Shown here piece by piece: positions 9,483-18,071 of a stretch of 64,000 bases of DNA. Position 1 is the first letter of the stretch; each line of letters starts with the position of its first letter. This DNA comes from Margaritifera margaritifera (Eukaryota; Mollusca; Bivalvia; Unionida; Margaritiferidae), in assembly GCA_029931535.1 (NCBI GenBank), contig JAQPZY010001581.1, forward strand, positions 4,324,501-4,388,500. The letters run 5' to 3'. The translations under genes and the position numbers were made by a program. A model generated the notes under the pieces. That model was not told the DNA's origin, did not search any database, and worked only from the letters and a program-made list of their open reading frames with translations.

Positions 9483-9485
9483 AAA
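9478..9485 (+). promoter_or_regulatory. TATA box overlapping the ATPase stop codon
   Basis: TATAAAAA lies 46 bp upstream of the ATG at 9524 and shares bases with the ATPase termination codon. Confidence 0.5.
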
Positions 9486-9523
9486 CAACCTACTATGTCA
9501 TTTCTGTCTCACAGTCTTTCGAG

Positions 9524-10367
9524 ATGACTTCCTTTCAAGCTCATCCTTCGGCTAAATTGATTCGTGCCTTGTATGGCATCAGTCGTGAAAAAAATGCACA
9601 AGTCCGTGCTCATTTGTTAGAAGCGAGTCTTAAAGAAGTGTTACGATGGTTCACTTTGACGGCACGTCAATTACTGCAAGGCATCATTCACATCCCTCAT
9701 CAAACTCAACGTTTTTTTCAAAAACATAAAGGGACGTTGTCACAACTAGCTGATCCTAGAATCGATTCACGGACTAAAAAACAAATCATTTTAACTCCTA
9801 GTGGAAGCGGTTCTTTAGGAGGAGTCATGATTCGTTCCCTTTTGAAATGGGATCCTAATGCCCAAACCAAAAAACCCAAAGTGCCCAAAAAGAAGAAAAG
9901 TCCAAAAAAGAAAACCACCACCAAAAAAGAAGAAGAAAGTCACCCACCAGAAAAAGAAAAGTCGTGCCAAGAAGAAGAAAACAACACCTTCCACAATTAC
10001 CACTAGCACCCGCCGTAAGAGAGGTACTGCGGCCAGGACGCAAACTTACACCCGCAAAACACCACCAGCATCATTGCCATCACCACCACAACAGCAGTGC
10101 CCAATGATGACGAGGTCTCCTTTTGCGTTCACTTCATCATCTTTGTCTTCTTCACCACCCTTCATGATGATGCCTGCTAAACCAGACTTAAGATCCGTGT
10201 TTCCTAATTTGATGCAAAAATGGAAACCCATTTCGAAAGTGACCCCTTCGGGACCCTCGACTTCAGCTGATTTGGCCATGACAGCAGCGACCAACAACCA
10301 GTATAAAATAGAAGGGTACCTTGTCAGAGACTTCAGACTTGTTTTCTACCCTACTAAAAAAAGATGA
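9524..10367 (+). pseudogene. Basic virion/core-like protein, conserved Polinton type, frameshifted
   Basis: The frame from 9524 encodes a helical N-terminal domain (about 110 residues, ending in SGSGSLGGVMIRSLLKW) and enters a Lys/Pro-rich tail. Near 9924-9940, inside A-rich sequence, the frame turns acidic and ends at 10,006. A second frame (open to 10,367) continues the Lys/Arg-rich composition from that point (KKSRAKKKKTT, STRRKRGTAARTQ), then a Ser/Pro/Met-rich part and a C-terminal domain ending FYPTKKR. I infer one gene with a shift, though two overlapping genes are possible. Position and basic charge suggest a DNA-condensing or capsid-associated protein comparable with adenovirus core proteins. 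Confidence 0.6.
10302..10310 (+). promoter_or_regulatory. TATA box of the pX-like gene
   Basis: TATAAAATA lies 62 bp before the ATG at 10,364, inside the preceding coding region. Confidence 0.45.
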
Positions 10368-10801
10368 CTCCTAAACGTATGCACCACCAAAAAAAGAAGA
10401 AAAGTAAAACCACCAAAAAAGGACGACTTCCACCTCGTCTGGCCAAACATTGGGATGTCTTGTCTGTCCTAACCAATTCCAATCCTCCCATGCGAAAATA
10501 ACTCATTCAAACAGCTCCCAAAGAAATCATCGATACCGTGTGTGAATGTTGTTTGAACGTTTTGAAAGGAACGGTACCTTTGTCCAAGATACAGAAACAA
10601 AAATTAGGCAAACATCGGAACGTTCTTCGTCAAATGGTGAAAAAGAAAATACCTCTCCAACAAAAGAAAAAAATGTTGGTGCAACGAGGAGGATTTCTAC
10701 CTATGCTGTTAGGACCGTTGTTAAAAATAGCGGGACCTTTGTTAGGAACGATTGCTGGACCGCTTTTAGGTGGTGTCATGCGAGAACCAAAAAAAAGATA
10801 A
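10364..10801 (+). pseudogene. Small basic capsid-associated (pX-like) protein with in-frame TAA
   Basis: One frame runs 10,364-10,801 but has TAA at 10,499-10,501 after codon 45. The first part is Lys/Arg-rich (KKKKSKTTKKGRLPPRLAKH). The second has a Cys pair (CECC), a basic helix (KHRNVLRQMVKKKIPLQQKK) and a Gly/Leu-rich hydrophobic end (GPLLKIAGPLLGTIAGPLLG). A basic helix followed by a GGF-L hydrophobic tail is typical of a small protein that recurs in Polinton virion clusters. A link to adenovirus core protein X is my inference. If the stop is genuine, the first 45 residues alone would be a separate tiny basic protein. Confidence 0.6.
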
Positions 10802-10806
10802 AAAGG
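10797..10806 (+). promoter_or_regulatory. TATA-like box overlapping the preceding stop codon
   Basis: GATAAAAAGG overlaps the stop at 10,799-10,801 and lies 58 bp before the ATG at 10,855. Confidence 0.4.
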
Positions 10807-10854
10807 ACCACCCTTCTCTGAAAAGACCACACCTTTTTGGTACCTTTGGATGAA

Positions 10855-11457
10855 ATGGAAGGACGAAAACTGACTTTAGTACCTTACAAACGATGGATGG
10901 AATTTCATCGTTGGAACGAACAACGGATACCTCATTTACCACCCAATCCTAATCTCAACGAGATGTCACAGTTACAACAAGAATTACAAACCCTGATGGA
11001 ACGAAGCGATTTGTCAGAAACAGAAAAATCGCAACGGTATGGTCAACTTTTACAACGTCTGCAACTCTTTCGCCAAAAAGCAGTCGACGAAACAGCTCCA
11101 CCCACTCTAAGAGATTTTAAGACGATGATGAAAAGCGAACCTAAAGTCACCACTAAAACAGACACCGGTACAGGAATGACCGTAAAAGAAGAAGAAGAAG
11201 AAGAAGAATTACCAACTCCACCTACTCTTAAAAAGAAAAAATAGTTAGCCACACCGGGTTGGATAAAAAAGATGATGTCAACCCCATTACCCTCAGAAAA
11301 GAAAAAGAAAGAAGTGAAGTCAGAAGTCAAAACAGAACCGATGACCCCTGTTCAAACCACATCCACCTTTACACCAGTGGCACGTCGGACACGTAAACAA
11401 TCCAAAAAGATACCCCACGAAGAAAAGAGCATTGGTACTTGGTTAACTTATTCTTGA
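10855..11457 (+). pseudogene. Conserved Polinton virion-cluster protein with in-frame TAG
   Basis: The ATG at 10,855 (MEGRKLTLVPYKRW) starts a helical protein with a Gln/Leu-rich segment (about residues 45-80) and SETEKSQRYGQLLQRL. It then becomes an acidic and Lys-rich low-complexity tail that meets TAG at 11,242-11,244. The same frame stays open to 11,457 with Lys/Pro/Thr-rich sequence and ends in GTWLTYS. I read it as one gene with a nonsense codon. The alternative is a shorter gene followed by an unrelated small ORF starting at 11,272. The function is unknown. The position just before integrase is typical of this element class. Confidence 0.55.
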
Positions 11458-11464
11458 GGGAATC

Positions 11465-12583
11465 ATGGAGAAACTTTTAGCCAGCATTTATTACAATCCT
11501 GGTCATGCTGCTGGTTACGGAGGAGTTCAAAAATTATATCGAGCTGCTAAAAGTAAATTGAAAAGTGTACGCTTGCCCGAAGTACGACGATGGTTACAAG
11601 AACAATCGACGTACACGTTACACAAAACCATTCGACGTAAATTTTCTAGAAGTACAACTCAAGTGGAAGGCATCGATCATCAATGGCAAGCCGATTTAGC
11701 TGACGTCTCTCATGTAGCCACTTACAATCGTGGTCACAAATATTTGTTTTGTGTCATCGACGTGTTTTCCAAATTTGCTTGGGTCGTGCCTTTGACCTCC
11801 AAAAGCAGTACCGAATTGGTACGTGCCTTAAAATTGGTCTTGAAACAAAGTGGACGCCAACCTTTACGATGGCAAACTGACAAAGGCACCGAATTTCTAA
11901 ACCAAGCTTTTCAAAAAGAATTGAAACAAAGACACATTCATTTTTTTACTACCGAAAATCCTGAAACCAAAGACAGTATCGTGGAACGTTTTCAAAGAAC
12001 GTTGAAAGAACGCATGTGGAAATATTTTACACATCAACATACTCTCAAGTACATCGACGTGTTACCCCGTTTGGTCAAAGCGTACAATCAATCGTACCAT
12101 CGTAGCATCGGATGTACCCCCGAAGAGGTCAGCCCTGAAAACGAAGTGACCGTGTTTGATAAATTATTTGGTTCACCCCAGAAAAAAAAGAAGAAGAAGA
12201 AAACCTTGTTGGAGTTAAAGACGGGAGATTGGGTTCGCATCGGAAAAACCAAACGCACTTTTGACAAAGGTTATTTACCCAACTGGACCACCGAATTGTT
12301 TCGTGTCACTACCCCCGTCCGTGGACGTGATCCTCCCGTCTATAAATTGGAAGACATGCACGGTGAAGTACTCAAAGGAACATTTTACTTGCCTGAGTTA
12401 CAACGAGTGACCAAAAAAGAAGACGCCTTGTACGACATCGAAAGCATTCTCGAACAAAGAACACGTAAAGTAGGCAAACGTCGAGTAGAAGAAGTCAAAG
12501 TACGTTGGAAAGGATATCATCCTAGTTTTGATTCTTGGATTGCTGCTTCTCAAGTCGTCGACTATAAAAAGAAAAAGAAGTAA
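11465..12583 (+). CDS. int: Retroviral-type (DDE) integrase with C-terminal chromodomain
   Basis: A 372-residue intact ORF. The catalytic core has Asp77 (WQADLAD), Asp139 (QTDKGTEF) and Glu174 (SIVERFQ), with 34 residues between the last two. A Lys-rich linker (about 240-250) precedes an SH3-like DNA-binding region (about 255-310) with the GDWVRI motif. A chromodomain (about 323-366) carries VRWKGYHPSFDSW. The enzyme cuts and joins element ends into host chromosomes, and the chromodomain may direct it to methylated histone tails. It begins 7 bp after the preceding stop. Being undamaged while structural genes are broken is notable. Confidence 0.95.
   Translation: MEKLLASIYYNPGHAAGYGGVQKLYRAAKSKLKSVRLPEVRRWLQEQSTYTLHKTIRRKFSRSTTQVEGIDHQWQADLADVSHVATYNRGHKYLFCVIDVFSKFAWVVPLTSKSSTELVRALKLVLKQSGRQPLRWQTDKGTEFLNQAFQKELKQRHIHFFTTENPETKDSIVERFQRTLKERMWKYFTHQHTLKYIDVLPRLVKAYNQSYHRSIGCTPEEVSPENEVTVFDKLFGSPQKKKKKKKTLLELKTGDWVRIGKTKRTFDKGYLPNWTTELFRVTTPVRGRDPPVYKLEDMHGEVLKGTFYLPELQRVTKKEDALYDIESILEQRTRKVGKRRVEEVKVRWKGYHPSFDSWIAASQVVDYKKKKK
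12563..12570 (+). promoter_or_regulatory. TATA-like box before the 12,593 gene
   Basis: TATAAAAA lies inside the last codons of integrase, only 30 bp before the ATG. It is closer than the other boxes in this element, so it may be fortuitous. Confidence 0.25.
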
Positions 12584-12592
12584 CTCAACAAC

Positions 12593-13030
12593 ATGCCATT
12601 CACCACAGCAACTACGACTTCAACGACTCCTTCGCAGAGTTCTTCTCTTCAAGAATTACAAAAACAGCCGCTTTGGGTGTGGTGCGGAGAACGTGTGCCT
12701 AAAAATCAAATCGTCTTTTTCTGCCAAATTTTTGTAGTGTATTGTGTCATCGGAGCAGCTATTGCCAATTTGAGTTTGCAACAAGGAGACAAACAATTGT
12801 TGACCATTTTACTTAGCAGTTGTATCGGTTATCTTTTACCTAGTCCCTCTTTGAAATTTACGACGACGACGGACAACAGCAGCCACAGCAACCACGGGAG
12901 TGAGAGCAACGCCAGTCCACCTTCTTCGTCCAGTCACCATAATACCAATTCTCTTTTGGAACCTTTTGAACATCATTTTTCTGTTCACTTGAGTGACTCA
13001 TCGGAGACCAGAACCACCTTAGAACTATGA
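12593..13030 (+). CDS. Conserved Polinton membrane protein
   Basis: A 145-residue ORF with a Thr/Ser-rich N-terminus, the motif VPKNQIVFFCQIFVVYCVIG entering a first membrane helix (about 42-60), the motif NLSLQQGDKQL, and a second hydrophobic segment (about 66-83) ending SSCIGYLLPSP. A Ser/His-rich acidic tail follows. This two-helix protein recurs between integrase and penton in Polintons of many animals. Its function is not known, and a role at the virion or host membrane is plausible. The frame is intact. The stop overlaps the start of the next gene by 4 bp (ATGA). Confidence 0.8.
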   Translation: MPFTTATTTSTTPSQSSSLQELQKQPLWVWCGERVPKNQIVFFCQIFVVYCVIGAAIANLSLQQGDKQLLTILLSSCIGYLLPSPSLKFTTTTDNSSHSNHGSESNASPPSSSSHHNTNSLLEPFEHHFSVHLSDSSETRTTLEL

Positions 13031-13988
13031 ATGACCAATTTTATTTAACGTTACCTAGTGACAGTTCCATGAATGTGTTTCCCAACAACACCTTATGTTG
13101 TTTCACAGCCAAATTACCTCAATCCATTCAATTGGATCACGATGCTCATTGGGAAGTGGCTTTGGTAGAAATCATTCATCCTACGCAAATCATGAACATC
13201 GACGATGGTCAAAACACTTTCATCGTGGAAATCTTGAACAAGGGAGTGCATGATGAGTTGGAGAAAATTCAACCTGGCCTTGAGCATTCCAGAAAGGTAT
13301 TCACGAAGATGACTCCTCCCTTTGCGAGCCATACCATGAGAATTCCTAAGGGGTATTATTTTAGTGCTAAACATTTGGTGGAGACGATTCAAGCCGTCTT
13401 CGAAGCCCAATTTGCCAAAGCCTTGGAAAAAAAAACAAAAAGGGGTACGAATCGCTTACCATGATGTGGCACGCCGTTTCATCTTGCAATTTTTTTAAAG
13501 AGAAGGGGGAACTCATTGACGACAAAAAAGACAAAAACTTACCCGAGCAGGACAGAAAATTCATGACCATTGAATTTTCCCCTGGGTTGTATGCTATTTT
13601 GGGTGGAAATAAAAAGTATACTAATAAAAAAGTCGCAAGCAACGTAGAATTCGCAGATGGTTTTCGCACCCCTATCGAATTGAACGTGGGACTGAATTTA
13701 ATGTTTGTGTACTCCGATGTGGTAGAGTACAACGTGGTGGGCCACACAGCTGCTCCCTTACTGAGAGTCATTCCTTTCAAAGTGGATACTGCTGCTGGTG
13801 CGTACGAAGAAGGTGGAAACACGTTTCACGTTCACCGTGAATTTGTACATCCTCATTATCTTCCAGTCAGTAAATCGTATTTTGACAGTGTCAACATTAG
13901 TATAAAAGGAGATTTGGGACAAAGTGTGCCATTCATTGACAAAGGAAAAGTCACGGTGAAACTACATTTTCGAAAAAAGGTTCTCTAA
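13027..13988 (+). pseudogene. Penton-like single jelly-roll minor capsid protein, two frameshifts
   Basis: The frame from 13,027 encodes the N-terminal strand region (MNDQFYLTLPSDSSMNVFPN, then WEVALVEIIHP) up to the A-run at about 13,427-13,440. The next coding-like stretch lies in a second frame to the T-run at about 13,491-13,497. The remainder (to 13,988, with VVEYNVVGHTAAPLLRVIPF and a C-terminal VTVKLHFRK strand) is in a third frame. Both breaks coincide with homopolymers, so sequencing or replication slippage is likely. The family forms the pentameric vertex of Polinton and adintovirus capsids. Identification rests on the N-terminal motif, beta-rich pattern and position before the capsid genes. 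Confidence 0.82.
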
Positions 13989-14011
13989 CGCCTTGTAACA
14001 TCCCCAAAAAA

Positions 14012-14455
14012 ATGTATCCAGTGTACCGAGGAGTGGCTCGACAACGAGGACATGGTTTAGGAGATATGTTAAGATCAGCTTTTCGGACGGTAGCTCCTAT
14101 TTTGAAACCGATGGTGTCTCGAGGATTTCATGCCTTAAAAGATGCCGCTTTGACACAAGGAAAAGAATATTTGCAAAACGTCCTCATTGACAAACAAAAT
14201 CCTAAAGAAGCCTTTATGAGAGCAGGCAAAAATGTGTTGATGAACATTGGTAAAGATCTTTTAGGTCTCCGAGAAAATCCTATAAATACGCTTCACGCTT
14301 CAGGCTCTGGCATTACTTCACAGCAAGGACAAGGTAGAAAGAGACGACGACAACATCGAAATCCTTTCAAAGTTCATAAAAGAACACACGGTACTTCCAA
14401 AAAGAATAAGAAAAGAAAAAGAACCATCAGAGAATTAGACGTGTTTGATTATTAA
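14012..14455 (+). CDS. pVI-like minor capsid/membrane-lytic candidate
   Basis: A 147-residue intact ORF beginning MYPVYRGVARQRGHGLGDML. It continues with an amphipathic helix (SAFRTVAPILKPMVSRGFHA), a second helix and a strongly basic tail (GRKRRRQH, KKNKKRKR) ending in an acidic/aromatic DVFDY. The YRG-RGxGLG start followed by a Phe/Leu-rich helix is the usual form of this Polinton protein, which sits just before the major capsid gene. Comparison with adenovirus protein VI is based on position and architecture and is an inference. Confidence 0.72.
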   Translation: MYPVYRGVARQRGHGLGDMLRSAFRTVAPILKPMVSRGFHALKDAALTQGKEYLQNVLIDKQNPKEAFMRAGKNVLMNIGKDLLGLRENPINTLHASGSGITSQQGQGRKRRRQHRNPFKVHKRTHGTSKKNKKRKRTIRELDVFDY

Positions 14456-14466
14456 CACCATTGAAA

Positions 14467-15849
14467 ATGATGCACCGAGATTCTTGCGAATGTACCAAGT
14501 CAGAACTGGATATGTTTACCATGCCTCCCACCATGATGACGATGCAAGAATCCCAATGGGTAGAATTTCATCCTGTATCGTCTTTGTCGGATTAAGCTCC
14601 TATCGAATTTGAAATCAAAGGACAAACCGAAGATTACATCGATCTGAATGACAGCTACTTGTACCTGAAACTCAAAGGGATCAAAAAGGCGGACAGCAGT
14701 CTTCCTGATGCCAATTCCAGAGTCTCTCCAGTCAATAATTTCATGCATTCCTTGTTCAGTGGAATAGATTTGTACTTGAATAACAAACTGGTCAGCAGCA
14801 GTTTGGATACTTACCCTTACCGTGCTTACTTGGAAAATCTCTTGACGTACGGAAAAGAAGCCAAGAACACTCATCTGGATGCTTCAGTGGTCTGGAAACC
14901 TGACACCGCAGGAGAGAATACCTTCAACGACACAGAGGTGTCAGTACCGACGAGGGTTGCTGCTGTTGTTGCTGGGAGTGGTCATCTTGTTAGAGATATA
15001 ACTCCAGCAGACCCACACAATGTGGGGTTTAACGAGCGTCGACAGAAAATCAGAGGGCACAGTTTAGAATTGATGGATCGTTTGCATTTGGACATGTGGT
15101 TGCAAGACAAGTATTTGTTGAACGGAGTAGATGTACGTCTGAGACTGAATCGCAGTAGTGCCGCTTTCCATTTGATGGCTAATGCTAACGAGTGGAAAAC
15201 TGTCATCCAAGAAGCCAAACTTTACGTGCGACGTGTAGAAGTCTTTGCAAAAGTGGCCAACGACATCAGTCAAACCTTGAGCAGAACCACTGCTAAGTAT
15301 CCTCTTAGACGTGTGGAAGTGAAAACCTTTACCATTGCCGCTGGACTCCGAACCATAGTCGAAGATCACGTCTTATAAGGACAGCTCCCCAAACGCTTGC
15401 TGATTGGTATGGTCAGAAATTCAGCCTTCAACGGAGTCCACGATCAGAATCCGTTCCAGTTTCAGCACTTTAACGTCTCCAAGATAGAAGTCAGTCGAGA
15501 TGGCAAGACCTTGTGTACCAGACCTTTTGAACCTGACTTTGGCGTCAACGTAAAAAATTACTTACGATCGTACTTGACCCTGTATGAAGCCACAGGACAG
15601 TTAGGCACCAACAGTAGCCACGGCATTACGTACGACGAATTTGCAGGAGGGTATGCCTTGTGGGGATTTGATTTCACTCCGGACCAAGGCAGCGATGAAG
15701 GACATTTCCACCCTATAAAATCAGGCCCACTTCGAGTGGAACTTCAGTTCACAGCTCCTCTACCTGAGACAGTGAACGTCGTCTTGTTTGCAGAATTTGA
15801 TAATACTCTAGAGATCAACAGTTTAAGAGAAGTGATTCTAGACTATTAG
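14467..15849 (+). pseudogene. Major capsid protein (double jelly-roll, hexon-like), two in-frame TAA codons
   Basis: A single frame of about 460 codons runs from the ATG at 14,467 to the stop at 15,847-15,849. It is broken by TAA at 14,593-14,595 (codon 43) and 15,376-15,378 (codon 304). Segments on both sides fit the family: IEFEIKGQTEDYIDLNDSYL and NNFMHSLFSGIDLYLNNKLV in the first barrel region, KRLLIGMVRNSAFNG, NPFQFQHFNVSKIEV and the C-terminal VNVVLFAEFDNTLEI in the second. The family forms the trimeric capsomers of Polinton virions. No frame is lost, so the damage is limited to two point nonsense codons. The longest uninterrupted piece is about 260 codons. Confidence 0.92.
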
Positions 15850-15861
15850 AAGAAAAAAAAG

Positions 15862-16426
15862 ATGCAGCAAGAAGAAGAACTTATGGAGATAGATGAGGGA
15901 TTTTGTGAAGTGATTCAACAGTCACAAACTACCACAAAGGATGATGATGATGATGATGATGAACTGATTCGTTCAGAACCTAAAAAAGAAGAAAACAATT
16001 CAGTTCCTGTGTTTACTGGATTTATGGCTTGTCGATGGCCAGAACAAGAAAAACAGTTAGTGTTATGCTCAGGAATTGACTGAAAGAATTAACAGTCTGA
16101 TTAAAGAACAATGTTATGGGTGTCAAAACGATCATCCCAGTCAGATACAACACGACAAATGTATGGTGTTAACAGGTGAAGAAAAATTGGATGAATATTT
16201 GGAAACGGCCTGGTCCCAAATCTTAGATGAACACGTGTTGAAACAGTGGTGTAAAGTCTTACAGAATTCTTCTTTTCCTCCACTTGATTATCTGGAGATC
16301 AGACGTATCGAAGGACTCATTCAACAGAGTACAGAAACTATCCGGCGTGAATATTCCTGGAATTACAAGACAGATCAATTCAAGCATAAAGTCAGGTGTG
16401 AATTGGTGACCTATTATTTCCATTGA
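15862..16426 (+). pseudogene. Conserved Cys-rich Polinton protein, frameshifted
   Basis: The ATG at 15,862 opens an acidic segment with a run of seven Asp, then RWPEQEKQLVL, in a frame that stops at 16,081-16,083. The next frame, open from 16,061 (AQELTERINSLIKEQCYGCQ) to 16,426, holds the conserved core: CYGCQNDHPSQIQHDKC, a Cys/His set that could bind zinc, then a helical C-terminal region. The frame change falls around 16,055-16,065, with no long homopolymer there. The function is unknown. Proteins with this GC-HPSQ-H-C core are common just upstream of the protease in Polintons. Confidence 0.68.
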
Positions 16427-16446
16427 AGAAAAGAAGAAGAAAAAAA

Positions 16447-16996
16447 ATGGATACTAGGGAACTTCATTACCTATTGACTCGCAGTTCCTACACTTCTTCT
16501 TGAAATCCTGTGGTGTGTGCTAAAGATGAACTACCTCATCGTAAACCGAAAGACGTTCATGCCTATGTCATCAATACCGACGACAGTCATCTACCAGGAA
16601 CCCATTGGGTTGCCGTGTACTTTCCCAACGATCACTGTGGAATATTTTGATTCTTATGGATTACCTCCTTTGGAAAACGACATCATCGACTTTATGAGAA
16701 GAAATGCTGTCTCGACTCGATTCAATAATGTTCGAGTACAAGGATCAGATTCCATGGTGTGTGGACAATATTGTGTACATTTTCTTCATCAACGCAGTCT
16801 TGGATATTCCTTAGAACATTTAGTGACTTGGTTTAATAGTGACTATGCTAGAAATGATGCTAAAGTACAAAGATGGTTTTGTGAACATTATGGTTATCTC
16901 TTGTCTTTAGCTCACAAACGTAGTGTGCATCAAAATGATGCAGATGTAGAAAGGTGGAAGTTTAGTTTACCTTCCCAACGTTGTCAACCCCTGTAA
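16447..16996 (+). pseudogene. Adenain-like (ULP1-fold) cysteine protease, nonsense codon and frameshift
   Basis: The frame from the ATG at 16,447 reaches TGA at 16,501-16,503. It then continues as VINTDDSHLPGTHWVAVYFP with the catalytic His (codon at about 16,603) and is lost near 16,615-16,640. The remaining core is in another frame: VEYFDSYGLPP with the acidic catalytic partner, the catalytic Cys in SMVCGQYCVHFL (about 16,755-16,790), then a helical end at 16,996. The His-Asp-Cys order matches adenovirus protease and SUMO proteases. In the virion it would cleave capsid precursors. All three catalytic residues survive, but the lesions separate them. Confidence 0.85.
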
Positions 16997-17181
16997 ATAT
17001 GCTCCTGTAATCCCAAGTCACTATGGTCCGGTGATGAGGTTGGTGAGGAGGGGGGTGGAGAAGATTTCCCCTCTTCCGCCGCTACCTGATTTTCCGCCTG
17101 TTTTTCCGGAGTTTTATTTGTTTGCGATATTGTTATTGGAGAGGCTGGTGGTGAGACTGGTGCTGCTAGACGTTCATTCAA
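16997..17181. other. Short GC-rich gap between protease and polyQ gene
   Basis: This gap is far richer in G and C than its surroundings. It holds a 53-codon plus-strand ORF (ATG at 17,033, ending at 17,194) and a 68-codon minus-strand Pro/Ser-rich ORF (17,190-16,984). Neither has recognisable motifs or a clear promoter, so I do not call a gene. Confidence 0.3.
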
Positions 17182-17496
17182 ATGGCGCATGATCTAGTAG
17201 AAGAGGTACTGAGAGAAGAAATACTTCGGGAAAGAACAGAATGGGAGGTAGCACAACGACTACAGCAGCAGCAGCAACAACAACAGCAAAGACAACAACA
17301 GCAACAACAGCAGCAACAACTTATGCAGTCTAACAAACTACCTGACGGCGAAGTAAGTTGCAAGATTGACTGTGAAGAATTTGCCTTCTCTTTCACCCGA
17401 AAGAGACCTGCCTGCCTTAAAGCTGTGAGACCAATCGCTAAACGTGGCCGCCCTGCTGGAGCTGCTACCACTGCTACTTCAATCATAAGAAGTTAA
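17182..17496 (+). CDS. PolyQ protein with IxCxE motif and AT-hook-like segment
   Basis: A 104-residue ORF whose family I do not recognise. It has an acidic amphipathic N-terminus (HDLVEEVLREEILRERTEWE), a Gln tract of about 18 broken by one Arg (29-46), then SCKIDCEEF, which contains I-x-C-x-E, a variant of the LxCxE motif that binds retinoblastoma-family pockets. A basic region with KRGRPAG (about 88-94), similar to an AT-hook, follows. The stop is followed 34 nt later by a histone-type stem-loop. The Gln tract is mixed CAG/CAA and so is maintained partly at protein level. A role as an E1A-like cell-cycle or transcription regulator is inference. Confidence 0.6.
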   Translation: MAHDLVEEVLREEILRERTEWEVAQRLQQQQQQQQQRQQQQQQQQQLMQSNKLPDGEVSCKIDCEEFAFSFTRKRPACLKAVRPIAKRGRPAGAATTATSIIRS

Positions 17497-17529
17497 AAAA
17501 AAAAAACAACATAACTTCTTAAACCCAAC

Positions 17530-17565
17530 GGTCCTTTTAAGGGCCACCCCAATCTCTAGAAAAGA
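17530..17565 (+). terminator. Histone-type mRNA 3' end, second copy
   Basis: GGTCCTTTTAAGGGCC (17,530-17,545) forms a 6-bp stem (one G-U pair) with loop TTTA, preceded by CCCAAC and followed by ACCCC. Exactly 12 nt later comes AGAAAAGA (17,558-17,565), as in the copy at 868. The stem change from A to G keeps pairing. Confidence 0.65.
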
Positions 17566-17569
17566 TCAC

Positions 17570-17920
17570 TACTCTCATATTGCCATATATATCTTGTGTT
17601 TTATATGTTTTGTATGTTTGTTTGTTTGTGATAACCCACTCAACAAAAAAAAAACCTTTTCCCTTGTATGATTTGTGGCGTGTGTTGAATATAAAAAATT
17701 TAAAAAAAAAATAGTTGCGTAGTGTGTGAAAGTTTAATATAAAAATTTTTTAAAAAAGTATAAAAAAATAGTTGTGTGGTGTGTGAAAGTTTGATATAAA
17801 ATTTTTTTTAAAAAAAATGGATGGTGTGGTGTGTGTTTCATTTTTATCAAAAGTAGTTTCTTTTAGGTCCGCGCTTTTAGAGTAAGGGGTGATGGAGTGC
17901 AAAATCCGCGAAGCGAAGAA
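17570..17920. repeat. AT-rich spacer with roughly 50-bp tandem repeats and TATA-like cores
   Basis: Between the polyQ gene and the right-end promoter, about 17,675-17,840 holds three to four imperfect copies of a unit with TAGTTGTGTGGTGTGTGAAA, a TATAAAA core and T/A runs. TCCGCGCTTTTAG (about 17,868) recurs as TCCGCGCTTCTAG at about 18,008, flanking the CRE region. No gene is seen. Confidence 0.6.
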
Positions 17921-18030
17921 TGACGTCAAACGAATGACGTCAGAAGCGGGGTAGTGGGGTGATGTTTTTTTTTTGTTTTTTAGGTGTAAGGGATGTTTTC
18001 CTTCACGTCCGCGCTTCTAGTATATTAAAA
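17921..18030 (+). promoter_or_regulatory. Right-end promoter: two CRE/ATF palindromes and TATA-like box
   Basis: TGACGTCA occurs at 17,921-17,928 and 17,935-17,942. A TATATTAAAA box at 18,021-18,030 lies 51 bp before the ATG at 18,072, the same box-to-start spacing as at the left end. Confidence 0.6.
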
Positions 18031-18071
18031 CAACACCTTCCCCGATAGAGCTATCCCGTTTATTCAAGAGA

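Noticed and set aside
1506..16503. Alternative genetic code (stop reassignment) as an explanation of the in-frame stops
   Set aside because: All three stop codons are affected, intact genes end at the same codons, and frameshifts occur too; decay or assembly error is simpler.
16984..17194. Opposing small ORFs (minus-strand Pro/Ser-rich, plus-strand Val/Leu-rich)
   Set aside because: No motif, no promoter and mutual overlap; I cannot decide which, if either, is coding.
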